Under the pieces are notes generated by a model. The model made no database searches. It was not told where the DNA came from and saw only the letters and a list, made by a program, of their open reading frames with translations. Positions 33,006 through 41,672 of a stretch of DNA of 64,000 nucleotides are shown piece after piece. This DNA is from Clostridia bacterium (lineage in GTDB: Bacteria > Bacillota > Clostridia > Christensenellales > Pumilibacteraceae): positions 1 to 64,000 of the forward strand of contig JAFVXY010000004.1 of the NCBI GenBank assembly GCA_017500845.1. Direction: 5' to 3'. Both the position numbers and the translations under genes were made by a program. How positions within the stretch are numbered: position 1 is the first letter of the stretch; the number at the start of each line of letters is the position of its first letter.

Positions 33006-34667
33006 TTATGCGTTTTCGGGGGCAACCTCTTTGGTTGCTTCTTGTGCCTGCTCGCTTGCCATAACCTGCTTGTAGAGGTCGTTGGTAAGAACGCTGTTCT
33101 TCTTTTGAAGCACGAATGCAACAACGATAAACGCAGCAAGGAGAACGACTGCAACAATCCAGCCAAGCCAGATAAGACCGCTAAGACCTGCCACGAGAAA
33201 GCTTGTAAAGGTGATTGCCGCAACCATAAGTGCGTTGGGAAGCTGAGCCTTTACGTAAGCAAGGTGGTTACTCTTTGTCGCCGAGGCGGAGAGGATGGTA
33301 GCGTCCGAGATGGGGGATACCTGATCGCCGAATACCGAGCCCGAAAGAACTGCCGCAATAGTAAGCACCATAAGGTCGTAGCCGATTGTGGTAATCATGG
33401 GAGCAACGATAGGCACCATGATGCCGAACGTTCCCCACGAGGTACCCGTTGCAAACGCCGTACCCATAGCCGCAATAAAGAAGATTGCGGGCAAAAGGTT
33501 CTTTGCGTTGCCCATCCACGTTGCGAATGCCTGAACGAATAAGTCAAGGTTAAGTGCGCCGCAAACGCCGGTAAGCGCCCAAGCGAATACGAGAATAATG
33601 AATACGTCTGCAATGGACTTAAAGCCTGTGCCGAAGCAGCCGGTAAATTCCTTAAGAGTCATAAGTCTGCGCGGCAGATACAAAATTAAGCTGAAGATAA
33701 TGGCGATACAGCCACCCATAGCAAGAGCCGAGTTGGTGGGGTAAATAGGCTCGCCGTCTTTTTTTATAAGAAGCAATACACAGCAGCTTGCAATCAATAC
33801 CAAAATGGGAAGAACAAGGTCAATCACTCTTCCCTTGGGACTGCCGCTGTCTACTTCTTCGCCGTTGGGAGCATCGAAGCCGCACAAAAGGTCGCCCGTC
33901 TTGATTGCGTTATGCTCGTGCTTGCGCAATCCAAAAAGGTCGATTCCAAGGAAGGATGTAAGAGCAAGGAATGCAATAAGCAGAATGGGGTAGAAGTTGC
34001 GACTAATCGTATCGATATAAACGTTGAAGGAGTCGTAGCTTGCACCCACCTTCTCGAGACCCTCGCCGACGTAGCCTGCGATTGCGCTCGCCCAGCTTGA
34101 TACCGGGATAAGGATACAGATAGATACGGAAATACTACCAACAAGGAACGCCGACTTTGCACGCGAAATGCGGTACTTGTCGTTGATGGGCTGCATAATT
34201 GTACCCACCGCCAAGCGGTTGAAATAGTCGTCCATAAAGATAAGACAACCAAGTCCCGTGGTTGCAAGTAGCGCACCCTTACGCGACTTGACGTTTTTAT
34301 GTACCCAGTTGCCGAATGCTCTGCCGCCGCCCGCCTTATTCATAAGCGCAACGAGGATACCAAGCTCCAAAATAAAGATAAGGATACCTGCGTTGCCTGC
34401 GCCTACTACTGCACCGGCTTCGTTAATTTCGGGACCCATGGATTCTGCCATAATCTCGAAAATGGTTTGCAGTGCGTTGATGGGGTTCCAATTTGCGCTA
34501 ATCAATCCGCCCACGAACACGCCGAGGAAGAGCGAAATATAAACTTCTTTGGTTATCATTGCTAAAACTATCGCAAGAACAGCCGGGACGAGGGCAATAA
34601 CGTACTGACCCATAAGCTCAGCGGCGTTCTCGGAAGTTACGATAACTTCTGCCAAGAGGTTTGTCAT
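33006..34667 (-). CDS. NhaC-family Na+/H+ antiporter (second copy)
   Basis: 553 residues, paralogous to 17882-19375 along most of its length: MITKEVYISLFLGV, ELGILVALMNKAGG, LIFMDDYFNRLAVGT, PVSSWASAIAGYV and GTSWGTFGIMVP all recur. It has about 45 extra residues, split between the N-terminus and a cytoplasmic C-terminal tail ending APENA. AAGGAGT precedes the ATG. Differences in the central loop suggest a different substrate or pH range. Confidence 0.92.
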   Translation of the reverse strand: MTNLLAEVIVTSENAAELMGQYVIALVPAVLAIVLAMITKEVYISLFLGVFVGGLISANWNPINALQTIFEIMAESMGPEINEAGAVVGAGNAGILIFILELGILVALMNKAGGGRAFGNWVHKNVKSRKGALLATTGLGCLIFMDDYFNRLAVGTIMQPINDKYRISRAKSAFLVGSISVSICILIPVSSWASAIAGYVGEGLEKVGASYDSFNVYIDTISRNFYPILLIAFLALTSFLGIDLFGLRKHEHNAIKTGDLLCGFDAPNGEEVDSGSPKGRVIDLVLPILVLIASCCVLLLIKKDGEPIYPTNSALAMGGCIAIIFSLILYLPRRLMTLKEFTGCFGTGFKSIADVFIILVFAWALTGVCGALNLDLFVQAFATWMGNAKNLLPAIFFIAAMGTAFATGTSWGTFGIMVPIVAPMITTIGYDLMVLTIAAVLSGSVFGDQVSPISDATILSASATKSNHLAYVKAQLPNALMVAAITFTSFLVAGLSGLIWLGWIVAVVLLAAFIVVAFVLQKKNSVLTNDLYKQVMASEQAQEATKEVAPENA

Positions 34668-34733
34668 ACTAACTCCTTTGTTTTTTATTTAGGTGCCAGT
34701 CCAAATGACCGCACACCAATCCATAATGATACA

Positions 34734-34762
34734 ATTATAAGGATTTGATACGCTTTTGTCAA
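34734..34762 (-). promoter_or_regulatory. Consensus promoter of nhaC (second copy)
   Basis: Minus strand TTGACA (34762-34757), 17 bp, TATAAT (34739-34734); leader of about 60 nt without evident structure. Confidence 0.9.
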
Positions 34763-34882
34763 CCTTATTGGCGCAGTATGCTAAAATAATGACAATATTA
34801 TATTGCTATTAAGGTATTACATTGTAACCCCTAAGGTACAATGCGACCGGCAGCAATCTCTTACATTATGCATTCATTGCTT

Positions 34883-35128
34883 TTAGCGCTGACTATCAAT
34901 ACAAAGAATGTCGTTTGCATCAATATCCAAAATGGCGCAAAGATTTGCAAACGTATCCAAGGCCGGCATAATATCTCCGTAAATATAGTGAGAAATAGTT
35001 TGCTGTCGTACGCCCAATTTCTTTGCAATTGCTGTTTGCGTCATATTGCTTTGCTTTATAGCCTCGGCTAGTCGTTCTTGAATTTGTTTTATAGTAATTA
35101 TAACTAATCTCGAAAATTTTTTTCTCAT
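34883..35128 (-). CDS. Small XRE/Cro-type DNA-binding protein
   Basis: 81 residues, essentially one helix-turn-helix domain: MTQTAIAKKLGVRQQTISHY (about 29-48), followed by DTFANLCAILDIDANDIL, the standard XRE helix 4-5. The ATG at 35128 has no ribosome binding site, so the start is uncertain. The inverted repeat ACGCTT-gtt-AAGCGT at 35161 lies about 35 bases upstream and could be its operator. Confidence 0.82.
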   Translation of the reverse strand: MRKKFSRLVIITIKQIQERLAEAIKQSNMTQTAIAKKLGVRQQTISHYIYGDIMPALDTFANLCAILDIDANDILCIDSQR

Positions 35129-35160
35129 TGTACACTTAATGAGCGTATAATCGTCGACTT

Positions 35161-35175
35161 ACGCTTGTTAAGCGT
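35161..35175. promoter_or_regulatory. Inverted repeat, possible XRE operator
   Basis: Perfect ACGCTT-gtt-AAGCGT in the region upstream of the XRE gene. Role is inferred from position only. Confidence 0.4.
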
Positions 35176-35313
35176 GATATGATTATTATGCGTACAAGAA
35201 CAAATAAAAATGAGAGATTGAGGCTGGGTAATTCGCCTTTAATTAAAAACAACTGTCTTTTGTGTGCCACCGCCTTTTGGTTACGGAGTAGTAGAATATC
35301 AGTAGCTTTTTGT

Positions 35314-35342
35314 TTGACAATCAATCTAAATAAAGGTATAAT
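35314..35342 (+). promoter_or_regulatory. Consensus promoter of the ABC exporter gene
   Basis: TTGACA (35314-35319), 17 bp, TATAAT (35337-35342); AGAGGT precedes ATG 35367. A 63-codon ORF overlapping this promoter is not credible. Confidence 0.9.
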
Positions 35343-35366
35343 TTACGCAAACAGAGGTACTTGCTT

Positions 35367-37085
35367 ATGATAAAAAGATTTTTCTCGTATTACAAGCCGC
35401 ACAAAAAGCTGTTCGCGCTTGATATAGTTTGCTCGTTTTTGATTGCGCTTTGCAATCTCGTGTATCCGTTCGTGACCAAACAGGTAATCAACAACTATGC
35501 GCCCAACAAGCTGCTAACCCTTATGCTGGTATGGTGCGGGGCGTTGCTTGCAATTTACATAGTAAAGGCAATTCTAAGCTTTATAGTTCAGTATTGGGGT
35601 CATATTTTGGGCGTAAGAATACAAGGCGATATGCGCGAGGACTTTTTCCGCCATATCGAAACGCTTCCGTTTTCGTTCTTTGACGAGAACAAGACGGGTG
35701 CGCTTATGTCGAGAATAACAAGTGACCTTTTTGATATTTCCGAGCTTGCTCACCACGGTCCTGAGGACAGCTTTATGTCACTTATTACGGTTATCGGGTC
35801 GGTAATACTACTGTGCGTCACCGTAAATCCGTGGCTTGCGCTTATCGTGCTGTGCATAATTCCCATTATGCTTGTCTTTGCAATCAAGACGAGAAAAAAC
35901 ATGCGCCTTGCATTCAAGCGAAGCCGTGAGGGCATGGCGGAGGTTAACGCCGAGGTCGAGTCGTCCATTTCGGGTATAAGAGTGGCAAAGGCGTACAACG
36001 CATCGGAGAGCGAGTGCGAAAAGTTCCACCGCAGTAACGCCGTGTATATGAAGGCTCGCTCGTCCGCGTACAGGGCGATGGGAACGTTCTTTAGCGGAAT
36101 GGGATTCTTTAATGACTTTTTGTATCTTGCGGCGATCACGGCAGGCGGCTTGTTTATGTATTTCGACCTTATTGACGTGGGCGAGTTTGCGGCGTACATA
36201 CTGTACACCACCATGATGATAAACCCCATTCGTACCCTTGTAAATATTTTCGAGCAGATTCAAAACGGCTTGACGGGCTTTGTGCGCTTTACCGAAATTA
36301 TGGATATCTCGGGCGAAAGCGAGCCCGAAAGTCCCGTAGAGGTGGGGTCTGTCAGGGGCGATATAAGGTATCAAAACGTAACCTTTGCTTACAAGGGCAA
36401 GGACGGCAATACGCAGGTGCTTAACGACCTTTCGCTGGAAATCCCTGCCGGCAAAACGGTTGCACTTGTCGGCTCGTCGGGCGGCGGCAAGACCACGCTG
36501 TGTCATTTGCTTCCGCGCTTTTACGAAATCGACAGCGGCTCGATTAGCATTGACGGTATAGATATCAGAGATATGCGTAGGTCCGATTTGCGCCGCAACG
36601 TGGGTATCGTAGCGCAGGATGTTTTTATTTTCGGCGGTACTATAAAAGAAAATATCGAGTACGGCAAGCCGGGCGCAACAAAAGAGGAAATTATCGAGGC
36701 GGCTAAAAAGGCGAACATTCACGACTTTATTATGGAACTGCCAAACGGATACGAAACGCACGTGGGCGAGCGTGGCGTAACGCTTAGCGGCGGTCAAAAG
36801 CAACGACTCAGTATTGCAAGAGCGTTCCTCAAAAATCCGCCAATTCTCGTGCTTGACGAGGCAACCAGCGCGCTTGACAACGTAACCGAGCTGCAAATTC
36901 AAACTGCACTTAATACCCTAAGCCGTGGCAGAACGGTGCTTGTCGTTGCGCATAGATTGTCCACCATAAAAAACGCCGACGAAATAATCGTTATCGGCAA
37001 AGAGGGAATTATAGAGCGCGGAACGCACCAACAGCTTCTTGAAAGCAAGGGCGAGTATTACAAGCTTAGCTCTATAAATATGTAA
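35367..37085 (+). CDS. ABC exporter half-transporter (MsbA/BmrA-like)
   Basis: 572 residues with fused domains: six membrane helices (about 1-310) and an ATPase domain (about 330-572). ATPase motifs are Walker A GSSGGGKTT, Q-loop VAQDVFIFGG, signature LSGGQKQR and Walker B ILVLDEATSALD, with the H-loop in VVAHRLST. It should act as a homodimer exporting drugs, lipids or peptides; no partner half-transporter adjoins. The nearby XRE gene could regulate it. The start at 35367 follows AGAGGT at a suitable distance. Confidence 0.95.
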   Translation: MIKRFFSYYKPHKKLFALDIVCSFLIALCNLVYPFVTKQVINNYAPNKLLTLMLVWCGALLAIYIVKAILSFIVQYWGHILGVRIQGDMREDFFRHIETLPFSFFDENKTGALMSRITSDLFDISELAHHGPEDSFMSLITVIGSVILLCVTVNPWLALIVLCIIPIMLVFAIKTRKNMRLAFKRSREGMAEVNAEVESSISGIRVAKAYNASESECEKFHRSNAVYMKARSSAYRAMGTFFSGMGFFNDFLYLAAITAGGLFMYFDLIDVGEFAAYILYTTMMINPIRTLVNIFEQIQNGLTGFVRFTEIMDISGESEPESPVEVGSVRGDIRYQNVTFAYKGKDGNTQVLNDLSLEIPAGKTVALVGSSGGGKTTLCHLLPRFYEIDSGSISIDGIDIRDMRRSDLRRNVGIVAQDVFIFGGTIKENIEYGKPGATKEEIIEAAKKANIHDFIMELPNGYETHVGERGVTLSGGQKQRLSIARAFLKNPPILVLDEATSALDNVTELQIQTALNTLSRGRTVLVVAHRLSTIKNADEIIVIGKEGIIERGTHQQLLESKGEYYKLSSINM

Positions 37086-37104
37086 AAACAAAATTGAGAA
37101 AAGC

Positions 37105-37133
37105 AAAAAACGGCGGTGCGTACCGCCGTTTTT
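37105..37133 (+). terminator. Terminator of the ABC exporter gene
   Basis: Perfect stem AAAAACGGCGGT/ACCGCCGTTTTT. Confidence 0.95.
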
Positions 37134-37140
37134 CAAGCAT

Positions 37141-37445
37141 AGCTCGGCTTTGGGCGCGATTAGGTTTTTACGCTAAGCAAGCCAATTCCGCGCTGCAACA
37201 ATCGAAGATTGGTTTTGGGCGCGACTGGGTTTTTACGCTAAGCAAGCCAATTCCGCGCTGCAACAATCGAAGCTTGGCTTTGGGCGCGATTAGGTTTTTA
37301 CGCTAAGCAAGCCGATTCCGCGCTGCAACAATCGAAGATTGGTTTTGGGCGCGACTGGGTTTTTACGCTAAGCAAGCCAATTCCGCGCTGCAACAATCGA
37401 AGATTGGCTTTGGGCGCAACAAGTTTTGTATGCTAAACAAGCCTA
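37141..37445. repeat. 65-bp tandem repeat, 4-5 copies with alternating subtypes
   Basis: TGGGCGCG recurs at 37151, 37216, 37281 and 37346, and as TGGGCGCA at 37411: an exact 65-bp period. Odd copies begin GGCTTTGGGCGCGATTAGG, even ones GGTTTTGGGCGCGACTGGG, so the higher-order unit is 130 bp. Each carries AAGCCAATTCCGCGCTGCAA, and across the junctions AAGCCAAT faces ATTGGCTT, giving stem-loop potential. This fills the whole 330 bp between the exporter terminator and the convergent Myb-like gene. Related copies are at 30940, 40139 and 44207. Confidence 0.95.
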
Positions 37446-37463
37446 TTTTGCGTTTGTGCAAGC

Positions 37464-38042
37464 TTACACAAGCTTACTAAGAAGCGCCAAAAAGCTACCA
37501 ACCTCGCTTTCGTCCAGCTTGCTGATATATTCGTTCAGCTTAGTCAGTCCCGATTTAACGGTGCCGTCATTGATTTGCTTGGTGTACGGGTTGTAGTGCT
37601 TGATATTTTCCTTAGACAGCTCGTTCATAATGGCGGTCACCTTGTTTTTGTGATGGGCAACCATACTGCGGTATTTGTTTTGCAGGCGCAGGGCTTCCTT
37701 TGAGTCCGCCGAAATAGAGTTTATCGTGCCGCGAACGCTTATACCGTTAGCCTTGCCAATCAAGATTTTTCGCATAAGCGAGTTAATTTCGTCCTCGGTG
37801 AATAGCTCAAACTGCTCACGAGCCGACTTTATCACCGTTATACCCAGGTCAGCAGCAAGGCTGGGGACAAGGTCGAACATTTTTAGCTGACTGTAATAGT
37901 AATTGCGAACGCTGTTAAGCGATCTGCCGCATTTGTCAGCCATTTCGCTAAAGGCTGATTTTAGTCCCTTGCCACCCTCTACCGCGTTGTTAACAAGCGC
38001 AAAAAGCTCCTTCGTTTGGTTTATTGTCCAGTTATTTTCCAT
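37464..38042 (-). CDS. Myb/SANT-like DNA-binding protein (RsfA-like N-terminus)
   Basis: 192 residues. The N-terminal 60 have the Myb-like pattern seen in Clostridia: NNWTINQTKELFALVNNA, then SAFSEMADKCGRSLNSVRNY, where the last helix would read DNA. The rest is helical and basic without a recognised domain. The start at 38042 (MENNWT) has AAGGAGG; the in-frame upstream ATG would extend beyond it. RsfA-type proteins act in sporulation, but nothing here proves that. Confidence 0.75.
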   Translation of the reverse strand: MENNWTINQTKELFALVNNAVEGGKGLKSAFSEMADKCGRSLNSVRNYYYSQLKMFDLVPSLAADLGITVIKSAREQFELFTEDEINSLMRKILIGKANGISVRGTINSISADSKEALRLQNKYRSMVAHHKNKVTAIMNELSKENIKHYNPYTKQINDGTVKSGLTKLNEYISKLDESEVGSFLALLSKLV

Positions 38043-38131
38043 AATTTGTAACCTCCTTGGCTCTATCAATACTAACCACATTTATAAAGGTTTATACATA
38101 TCGGCGGCATTAAACTCATAAAAATATTGGT

Positions 38132-38656
38132 ATGGATATAAATATAACCTTATTGCCTCAATTCGAGAGCGTATTTTTACTTAGTGGCAGTTTTTTTGAG
38201 GGCGGAACGTTTGTTACAAGCGAGGACACCGTGGTGTATATCACCGTTTTGCCGCTTGACCCCGCTGTCTTGCCGTATACCGTAAAAATAGTGGGCGCAA
38301 GCGTGGAGCGCGGTTGGCCGCTTGCCGTGCCGTGCAAGGTGGGCGAGAACGAGTATTTTATAAAGATGGAGCGAAGAATGGACGTTTATTCGCCGACTCA
38401 CCAAAACGTGCCCGAGGACATGGTGGAGCGTTTCTTTTATTACGTTAAGGGCAAGCACCTTGGCTTTGCTATGGAAATGCTAAGCGGCGGCTTGCGTTCC
38501 ACATTGGGCGAGCAGGATTTGTGGGCGTTTTTCGAGGGCTTTACGCACCTTGTTCGTACCCCAAACGGATATTATGCGGTGGACGGCAGCGGGAATGGGC
38601 ATAGGTGCGAATTCAGCTTGGTGGAGGGAAGCATTGACGATATTTCGGTAGAATAG
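38132..38656 (+). CDS. Hypothetical protein
   Basis: 174 residues, not recognised. Mostly predicted strand with alternating hydrophobics in the first 90 residues, no signal peptide or membrane segment, and a more helical second half (MVERFFYYVKGKHLG). No ribosome binding site precedes the ATG (ATTGGTATGG), so the start or the translation mode is unusual. It is divergent from the Myb-like gene, with 89 bp between them, and precedes a 62-residue ORF by 40 bp. Confidence 0.65.
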   Translation: MDINITLLPQFESVFLLSGSFFEGGTFVTSEDTVVYITVLPLDPAVLPYTVKIVGASVERGWPLAVPCKVGENEYFIKMERRMDVYSPTHQNVPEDMVERFFYYVKGKHLGFAMEMLSGGLRSTLGEQDLWAFFEGFTHLVRTPNGYYAVDGSGNGHRCEFSLVEGSIDDISVE

Positions 38657-38696
38657 TGGGCGCGTGAATTACGCATAATAAGCTTAGAGGTGAAGA

Positions 38697-38885
38697 ATGA
38701 AAAAACTAAATAAAGATGCGGCGAAGCGGCTTTGCACAAGGACAAGCCGTATTAGCTCCGAAGCAGATTCCGAGTTTAGCGAGGATATTTACGAGGGCGT
38801 TACCGAAGATATCGAGGTGGAAAATACCGCCGACTATCGCATGATTACAAGAAGTGACGATACGATAAACGGACAAAGCTCGTAA
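38697..38885 (+). CDS. Small acidic hypothetical protein
   Basis: 62 residues starting with a basic stretch (MKKLNKDAAKRL) and then acidic and Ser/Thr-rich. A good ribosome binding site (AGAGGTG, 5-6 bases) supports expression. No family recognised. It lies 40 bp after the orphan gene and 42 bp before dapL. Confidence 0.5.
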   Translation: MKKLNKDAAKRLCTRTSRISSEADSEFSEDIYEGVTEDIEVENTADYRMITRSDDTINGQSS

Positions 38886-38927
38886 TAATATGTAACACAA
38901 AATCGCCCATACGCATATATAATTCTT

Positions 38928-40031
38928 ATGATAAGCAGTAATTATTATAAGCTTAGCGAGCAGTATCTTTTTTCTCGCATAGGGCGTATTATTTCCGAAA
39001 GGCATGGGGCAATCAACCTTAGCATTGGCGACGTCAGTCTGCCGCTTCCACGCGAGGTGAGCGAGGCGGGGGCAAGGGCGGCGATGGAGCTGGGGGACAA
39101 AAGCACATTTAGGGGATATCCGCCCGAGTGCGGCTATGACTTTCTGCGTAAGGCGGTGGCCCGCTACTATAATGATAGAGGCGTAACCGTAGACCAAAGC
39201 GAGGTTTTTATAAGCGACGGCATAAAAAGCGATATGGCGATGTTTTTTCACGTCTTTAATCGCGGCAAGGTTCTTCTGCCCACGCCGTGCTATCCTGCGT
39301 ATATAGATGTTTGTGCAATTTTTGGCTTTGAGGTTAGCTTTTACGAGGACGCTCCGAGCGAAGAAAAGGCGGATATAATCGTTATTTGCTCGCCCGATAA
39401 TCCTACAGGCAGGGCTAAGTCCAAGGCTGAGCTTGAGGCGTGGGTGCGCTATGCAAAAAGGACGGGCGCCATCATTTTGTATGATGCCGCCTACGAAGCC
39501 TTTGTGCAAAGCGGTGCGCCCCGAAGCATTTACGAAATTGAGGGAGCAAGAGAGTGCGCCGTGGAGCTATGCTCGTTTAGTAAGACTGCGGGCTTTACGG
39601 GGCTACGGTGTGGTTATACCGTCGTACCGAGTGAATGTGGGCTGGGTAAGGTGTGGGCAAGACTAAAAAGCTCGCTTAGCAACGGCGTTTCGTACGTTAC
39701 TCAGCGTATGGCAGAGTGTGCTCTTACCTCCGCCTTGGACAAAATTCGGGGCAACGTAAAGCAGTATTTAGACAATGCGGCGTTGTTTAGGTCGGCGCTA
39801 AGCGGCGCAGATTTTGTTGGTGGTGAGGACAGTCCGTATATTTGGCTTCGTGTAGGCGATGGCAAGGCGGAGTTTTATCGATTCCTTGACGAGTACAACT
39901 TGGGGGTGACCCCGGGGTACGGCTTTGGACGTAACGGTGATGGGTACGTGCGTATAAATTCCTTTTGCAGTAAGGAGAATGCGATTGTTGCTGCGCAGCG
40001 GTTACGCGATTGGGTAAGAGGCAGGGGATAA
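38928..40031 (+). CDS. dapL: LL-diaminopimelate aminotransferase-like enzyme
   Basis: 367 residues of the PLP aminotransferase fold type I. Diagnostic DapL-type strings are ISDGIKSDM, CSPDNPTGRAKS, ILYDAAYEAFVQSG, IYEIEGARECAVE and the PLP-lysine motif SFSKTAGFTGLRCGYTVVP. DapL makes LL-diaminopimelate directly from tetrahydrodipicolinate for lysine and peptidoglycan. It is about 40 residues shorter than typical, mainly at the N-terminus and in loops. There is no ribosome binding site; a TATATA hexamer lies 6 bases before ATG, so leaderless initiation is possible. No other dap gene is nearby. Confidence 0.88.
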   Translation: MISSNYYKLSEQYLFSRIGRIISERHGAINLSIGDVSLPLPREVSEAGARAAMELGDKSTFRGYPPECGYDFLRKAVARYYNDRGVTVDQSEVFISDGIKSDMAMFFHVFNRGKVLLPTPCYPAYIDVCAIFGFEVSFYEDAPSEEKADIIVICSPDNPTGRAKSKAELEAWVRYAKRTGAIILYDAAYEAFVQSGAPRSIYEIEGARECAVELCSFSKTAGFTGLRCGYTVVPSECGLGKVWARLKSSLSNGVSYVTQRMAECALTSALDKIRGNVKQYLDNAALFRSALSGADFVGGEDSPYIWLRVGDGKAEFYRFLDEYNLGVTPGYGFGRNGDGYVRINSFCSKENAIVAAQRLRDWVRGRG

Positions 40032-40044
40032 TGTATTGAAAAGC

Positions 40045-40260
40045 TTTGCTTGTCTCATCCGTCACTCACGGCGTTCGTGCCACCTTCCCCAAGGGGGGGA
40101 AGGGTAAATGGTTTGAGGAGTGGTGGAATAAAGCTTTTGCGCAAGATAAGTTTGTTTAGCGTACTATGCGCGCCGCGCCCAAAACAGGCTTCCCTTTGTT
40201 GCAGCGCGGAATTGGTTAATTTGGCGAATAACGCTTAATCGCGCCCAAAACAGGCTGTGC
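40045..40260. repeat. Composite intergenic repeats after dapL
   Basis: 40050-40110 resembles the right end of the palindromic element at 44435 (CCGTCACTCACGGCGTTCGT, GCCACC), without its left end. 40139-40260 holds two inverted copies of the GGGCGC repeat family (GCGCCCAAAACAGGCTT twice, GCAGCGCGGAATTGG once). No gene is visible. Confidence 0.75.
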
Positions 40261-40299
40261 CTGCTTGAAAAAATTTCTAAAAAAATTTTCAAAAACCTA

Positions 40300-40328
40300 T
40301 TGATTTTTTCAAAAACATGTAGTATAAT
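40300..40328 (+). promoter_or_regulatory. Promoter of 6S RNA
   Basis: TTGATT (40300-40305), 17 bp, TATAAT (40323-40328); predicted +1 at 40335. Confidence 0.85.
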
Positions 40329-40334
40329 AGATTC

Positions 40335-40537
40335 ATAAACAAGCCTGCGGTGTTCGTGATGCTTTATATGGAACCACAGAACAAATTAGGGATTGCTTGT
40401 ATTATGCACAGATGTCGGGCCTCAGAAATTTTTTCGAAATCTTTATCGAAAAGCAGGGGAAGACAGAAAGGCAGTCGGCTTGCCCACCTGCTGAAAAGCG
40501 GGTTCATTACGCCTCTCACGGCACAGGCGGGTTTATT
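40335..40537 (+). ncRNA. ssrS: 6S RNA
   Basis: About 200 nt with the 6S signature: 5' GCCTGCGGTGTTCGTGATG pairs with 3' CACGGCACAGGC to close the molecule, leaving an interior with weak pairing (central bubble) and paired apical arms such as GCAGG-/-CCTGC. 6S RNA imitates an open promoter and binds sigma-70/A holoenzyme in stationary phase. It has its own promoter and terminator. Identification rests on the conserved GGTGTTCG and the closing stem. Confidence 0.85.
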
Positions 40538-40541
40538 AGAC

Positions 40542-40579
40542 AAAAATAGTGTACACAGATTTTGTGTACACTTATTTTT
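40542..40579 (+). terminator. Terminator of 6S RNA, shared with the fic gene
   Basis: AAAAATA-GTGTACACA / TGTGTACAC-TTATTTTT stem; bidirectional, facing the convergent fic gene. Confidence 0.88.
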
Positions 40580-40609
40580 ATTCTCATAGGATAAATAACA
40601 CAATAAAAG

Positions 40610-41500
40610 CTAATACTTAATTTCAAAATAGTCAAGCCACGCCTTGAATGTATCCTGAGCTGTAAGACAAGTATCACGCAAAAAGCCACGCTCGTTAGAC
40701 CATTCGCGCAGTCCGCGATAATAAAAGAACTTTAAGCTTTGGTCAATAATAAACGGAACGATATTGTTGCGTAAGCACTCCTTAAAGAGTATCAGCCTAC
40801 CAACGCGCCCATTGCCGTCCTGAAAGGGGTGAATGCGTTCAAAGCGGTAATGAAAGTCCAAAATTTCGTCAAGTGTTTTTTCTTTTTGCGTGTTATATTC
40901 AGCGAGTAGCGCGCGTATTTCGCCGGCAACGCTTTCGGGCTTTGTCGTTGGAAGATCGCCTACTTCGTTGGATAGCTTTTTATAATCGCCAACGGCAAAC
41001 CAACCTAGGCGGCTGTCGCTAGTGCCGTTTTTAAGCACACGGTGCAGCTGCTTTATAAAGCCTTCGGACAATTGCTTTGTGGCGTTTTCAAGAACTAAAT
41101 CTATACACCTAAAATGGTTAGCCGTTTCCACGATATCGTCCACGCGAACGGCACTACCGTCAATGCCTATAGTATTCGTTTCGAAGATATAACGCGTTTG
41201 GTCGTGAGTTAGGCGACTGCCTTCCATGTGGTTAGAGTTATAGGTAAGCTCGATTTGAACCTTGTGATATAATCCGCCGGACAGCTTAGAGTTTTTTTCT
41301 GCAAGCAAAACGCTTAGCAGTGTTTTTGTAGAATTACTTTTTTTATTAACTCTGCTTGGCTTAACGGCGTCCTCCGGGATATTCCATGTCTTGCCCGTCA
41401 AAAATGCGCCGTCAATCTTGCCGAGTGCGCAATAATTGCGAACACTACGCTCGGATATATTCCACATTTTTGCTATATCACTAACTGATAAAAACCTCAT
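40610..41500 (-). CDS. Fic-domain protein with N-terminal helix-turn-helix
   Basis: 296 residues. Residues 1-45 form a MerR/excisionase-like winged helix (SVSDIAKMWNISERSVRNYC). The Fic core has the full catalytic motif HPFQDGNGR at 224-232, so AMP transfer (or a related nucleotidyl/phosphoryl transfer) is expected. An N-terminal inhibitory helix motif is present as S89-NHM-E93-G94, the class II arrangement. The HTH plus Fic combination suggests the protein controls its own transcription or works as a stand-alone toxin-like switch; no antitoxin gene adjoins. GGAGG precedes the ATG. Confidence 0.92.
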   Translation of the reverse strand: MRFLSVSDIAKMWNISERSVRNYCALGKIDGAFLTGKTWNIPEDAVKPSRVNKKSNSTKTLLSVLLAEKNSKLSGGLYHKVQIELTYNSNHMEGSRLTHDQTRYIFETNTIGIDGSAVRVDDIVETANHFRCIDLVLENATKQLSEGFIKQLHRVLKNGTSDSRLGWFAVGDYKKLSNEVGDLPTTKPESVAGEIRALLAEYNTQKEKTLDEILDFHYRFERIHPFQDGNGRVGRLILFKECLRNNIVPFIIDQSLKFFYYRGLREWSNERGFLRDTCLTAQDTFKAWLDYFEIKY

Positions 41501-41605
41501 AACTGCTCCTCCAATAGTATTATATCATATTATCGGCAAAAAAGCAAGAGTGCGGCTACAAAAAATCAATGTTTTTTGCCGATAGCGGCAATAAAATTTT
41601 GTAAG

Positions 41606-41638
41606 CAAAAAGAATCCACGGGCTGCGGATTCTTTTTT
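41606..41638 (-). terminator. Terminator of the ECF S-component gene
   Basis: Stem AAAAAGAATCC/GGATTCTTTTTT with a 9-nt loop. Confidence 0.9.
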
Positions 41639-41672
41639 ATGACGTATGCTTTATGCTAACAAATAGCTCGTT

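Noticed and set aside
35179..35370. 63-codon frame before the ABC exporter
   Set aside because: It runs through the consensus promoter and ribosome binding site of the exporter and shows no protein-like pattern.
37141..37445. Possible CRISPR array
   Set aside because: The repeats are directly adjacent with no unique spacers and no cas genes nearby; it is a plain tandem repeat.
40542..40579. GTGTACAC inverted repeat as an operator
   Set aside because: A-rich and T-rich flanks and its position right after 6S RNA fit a terminator better.
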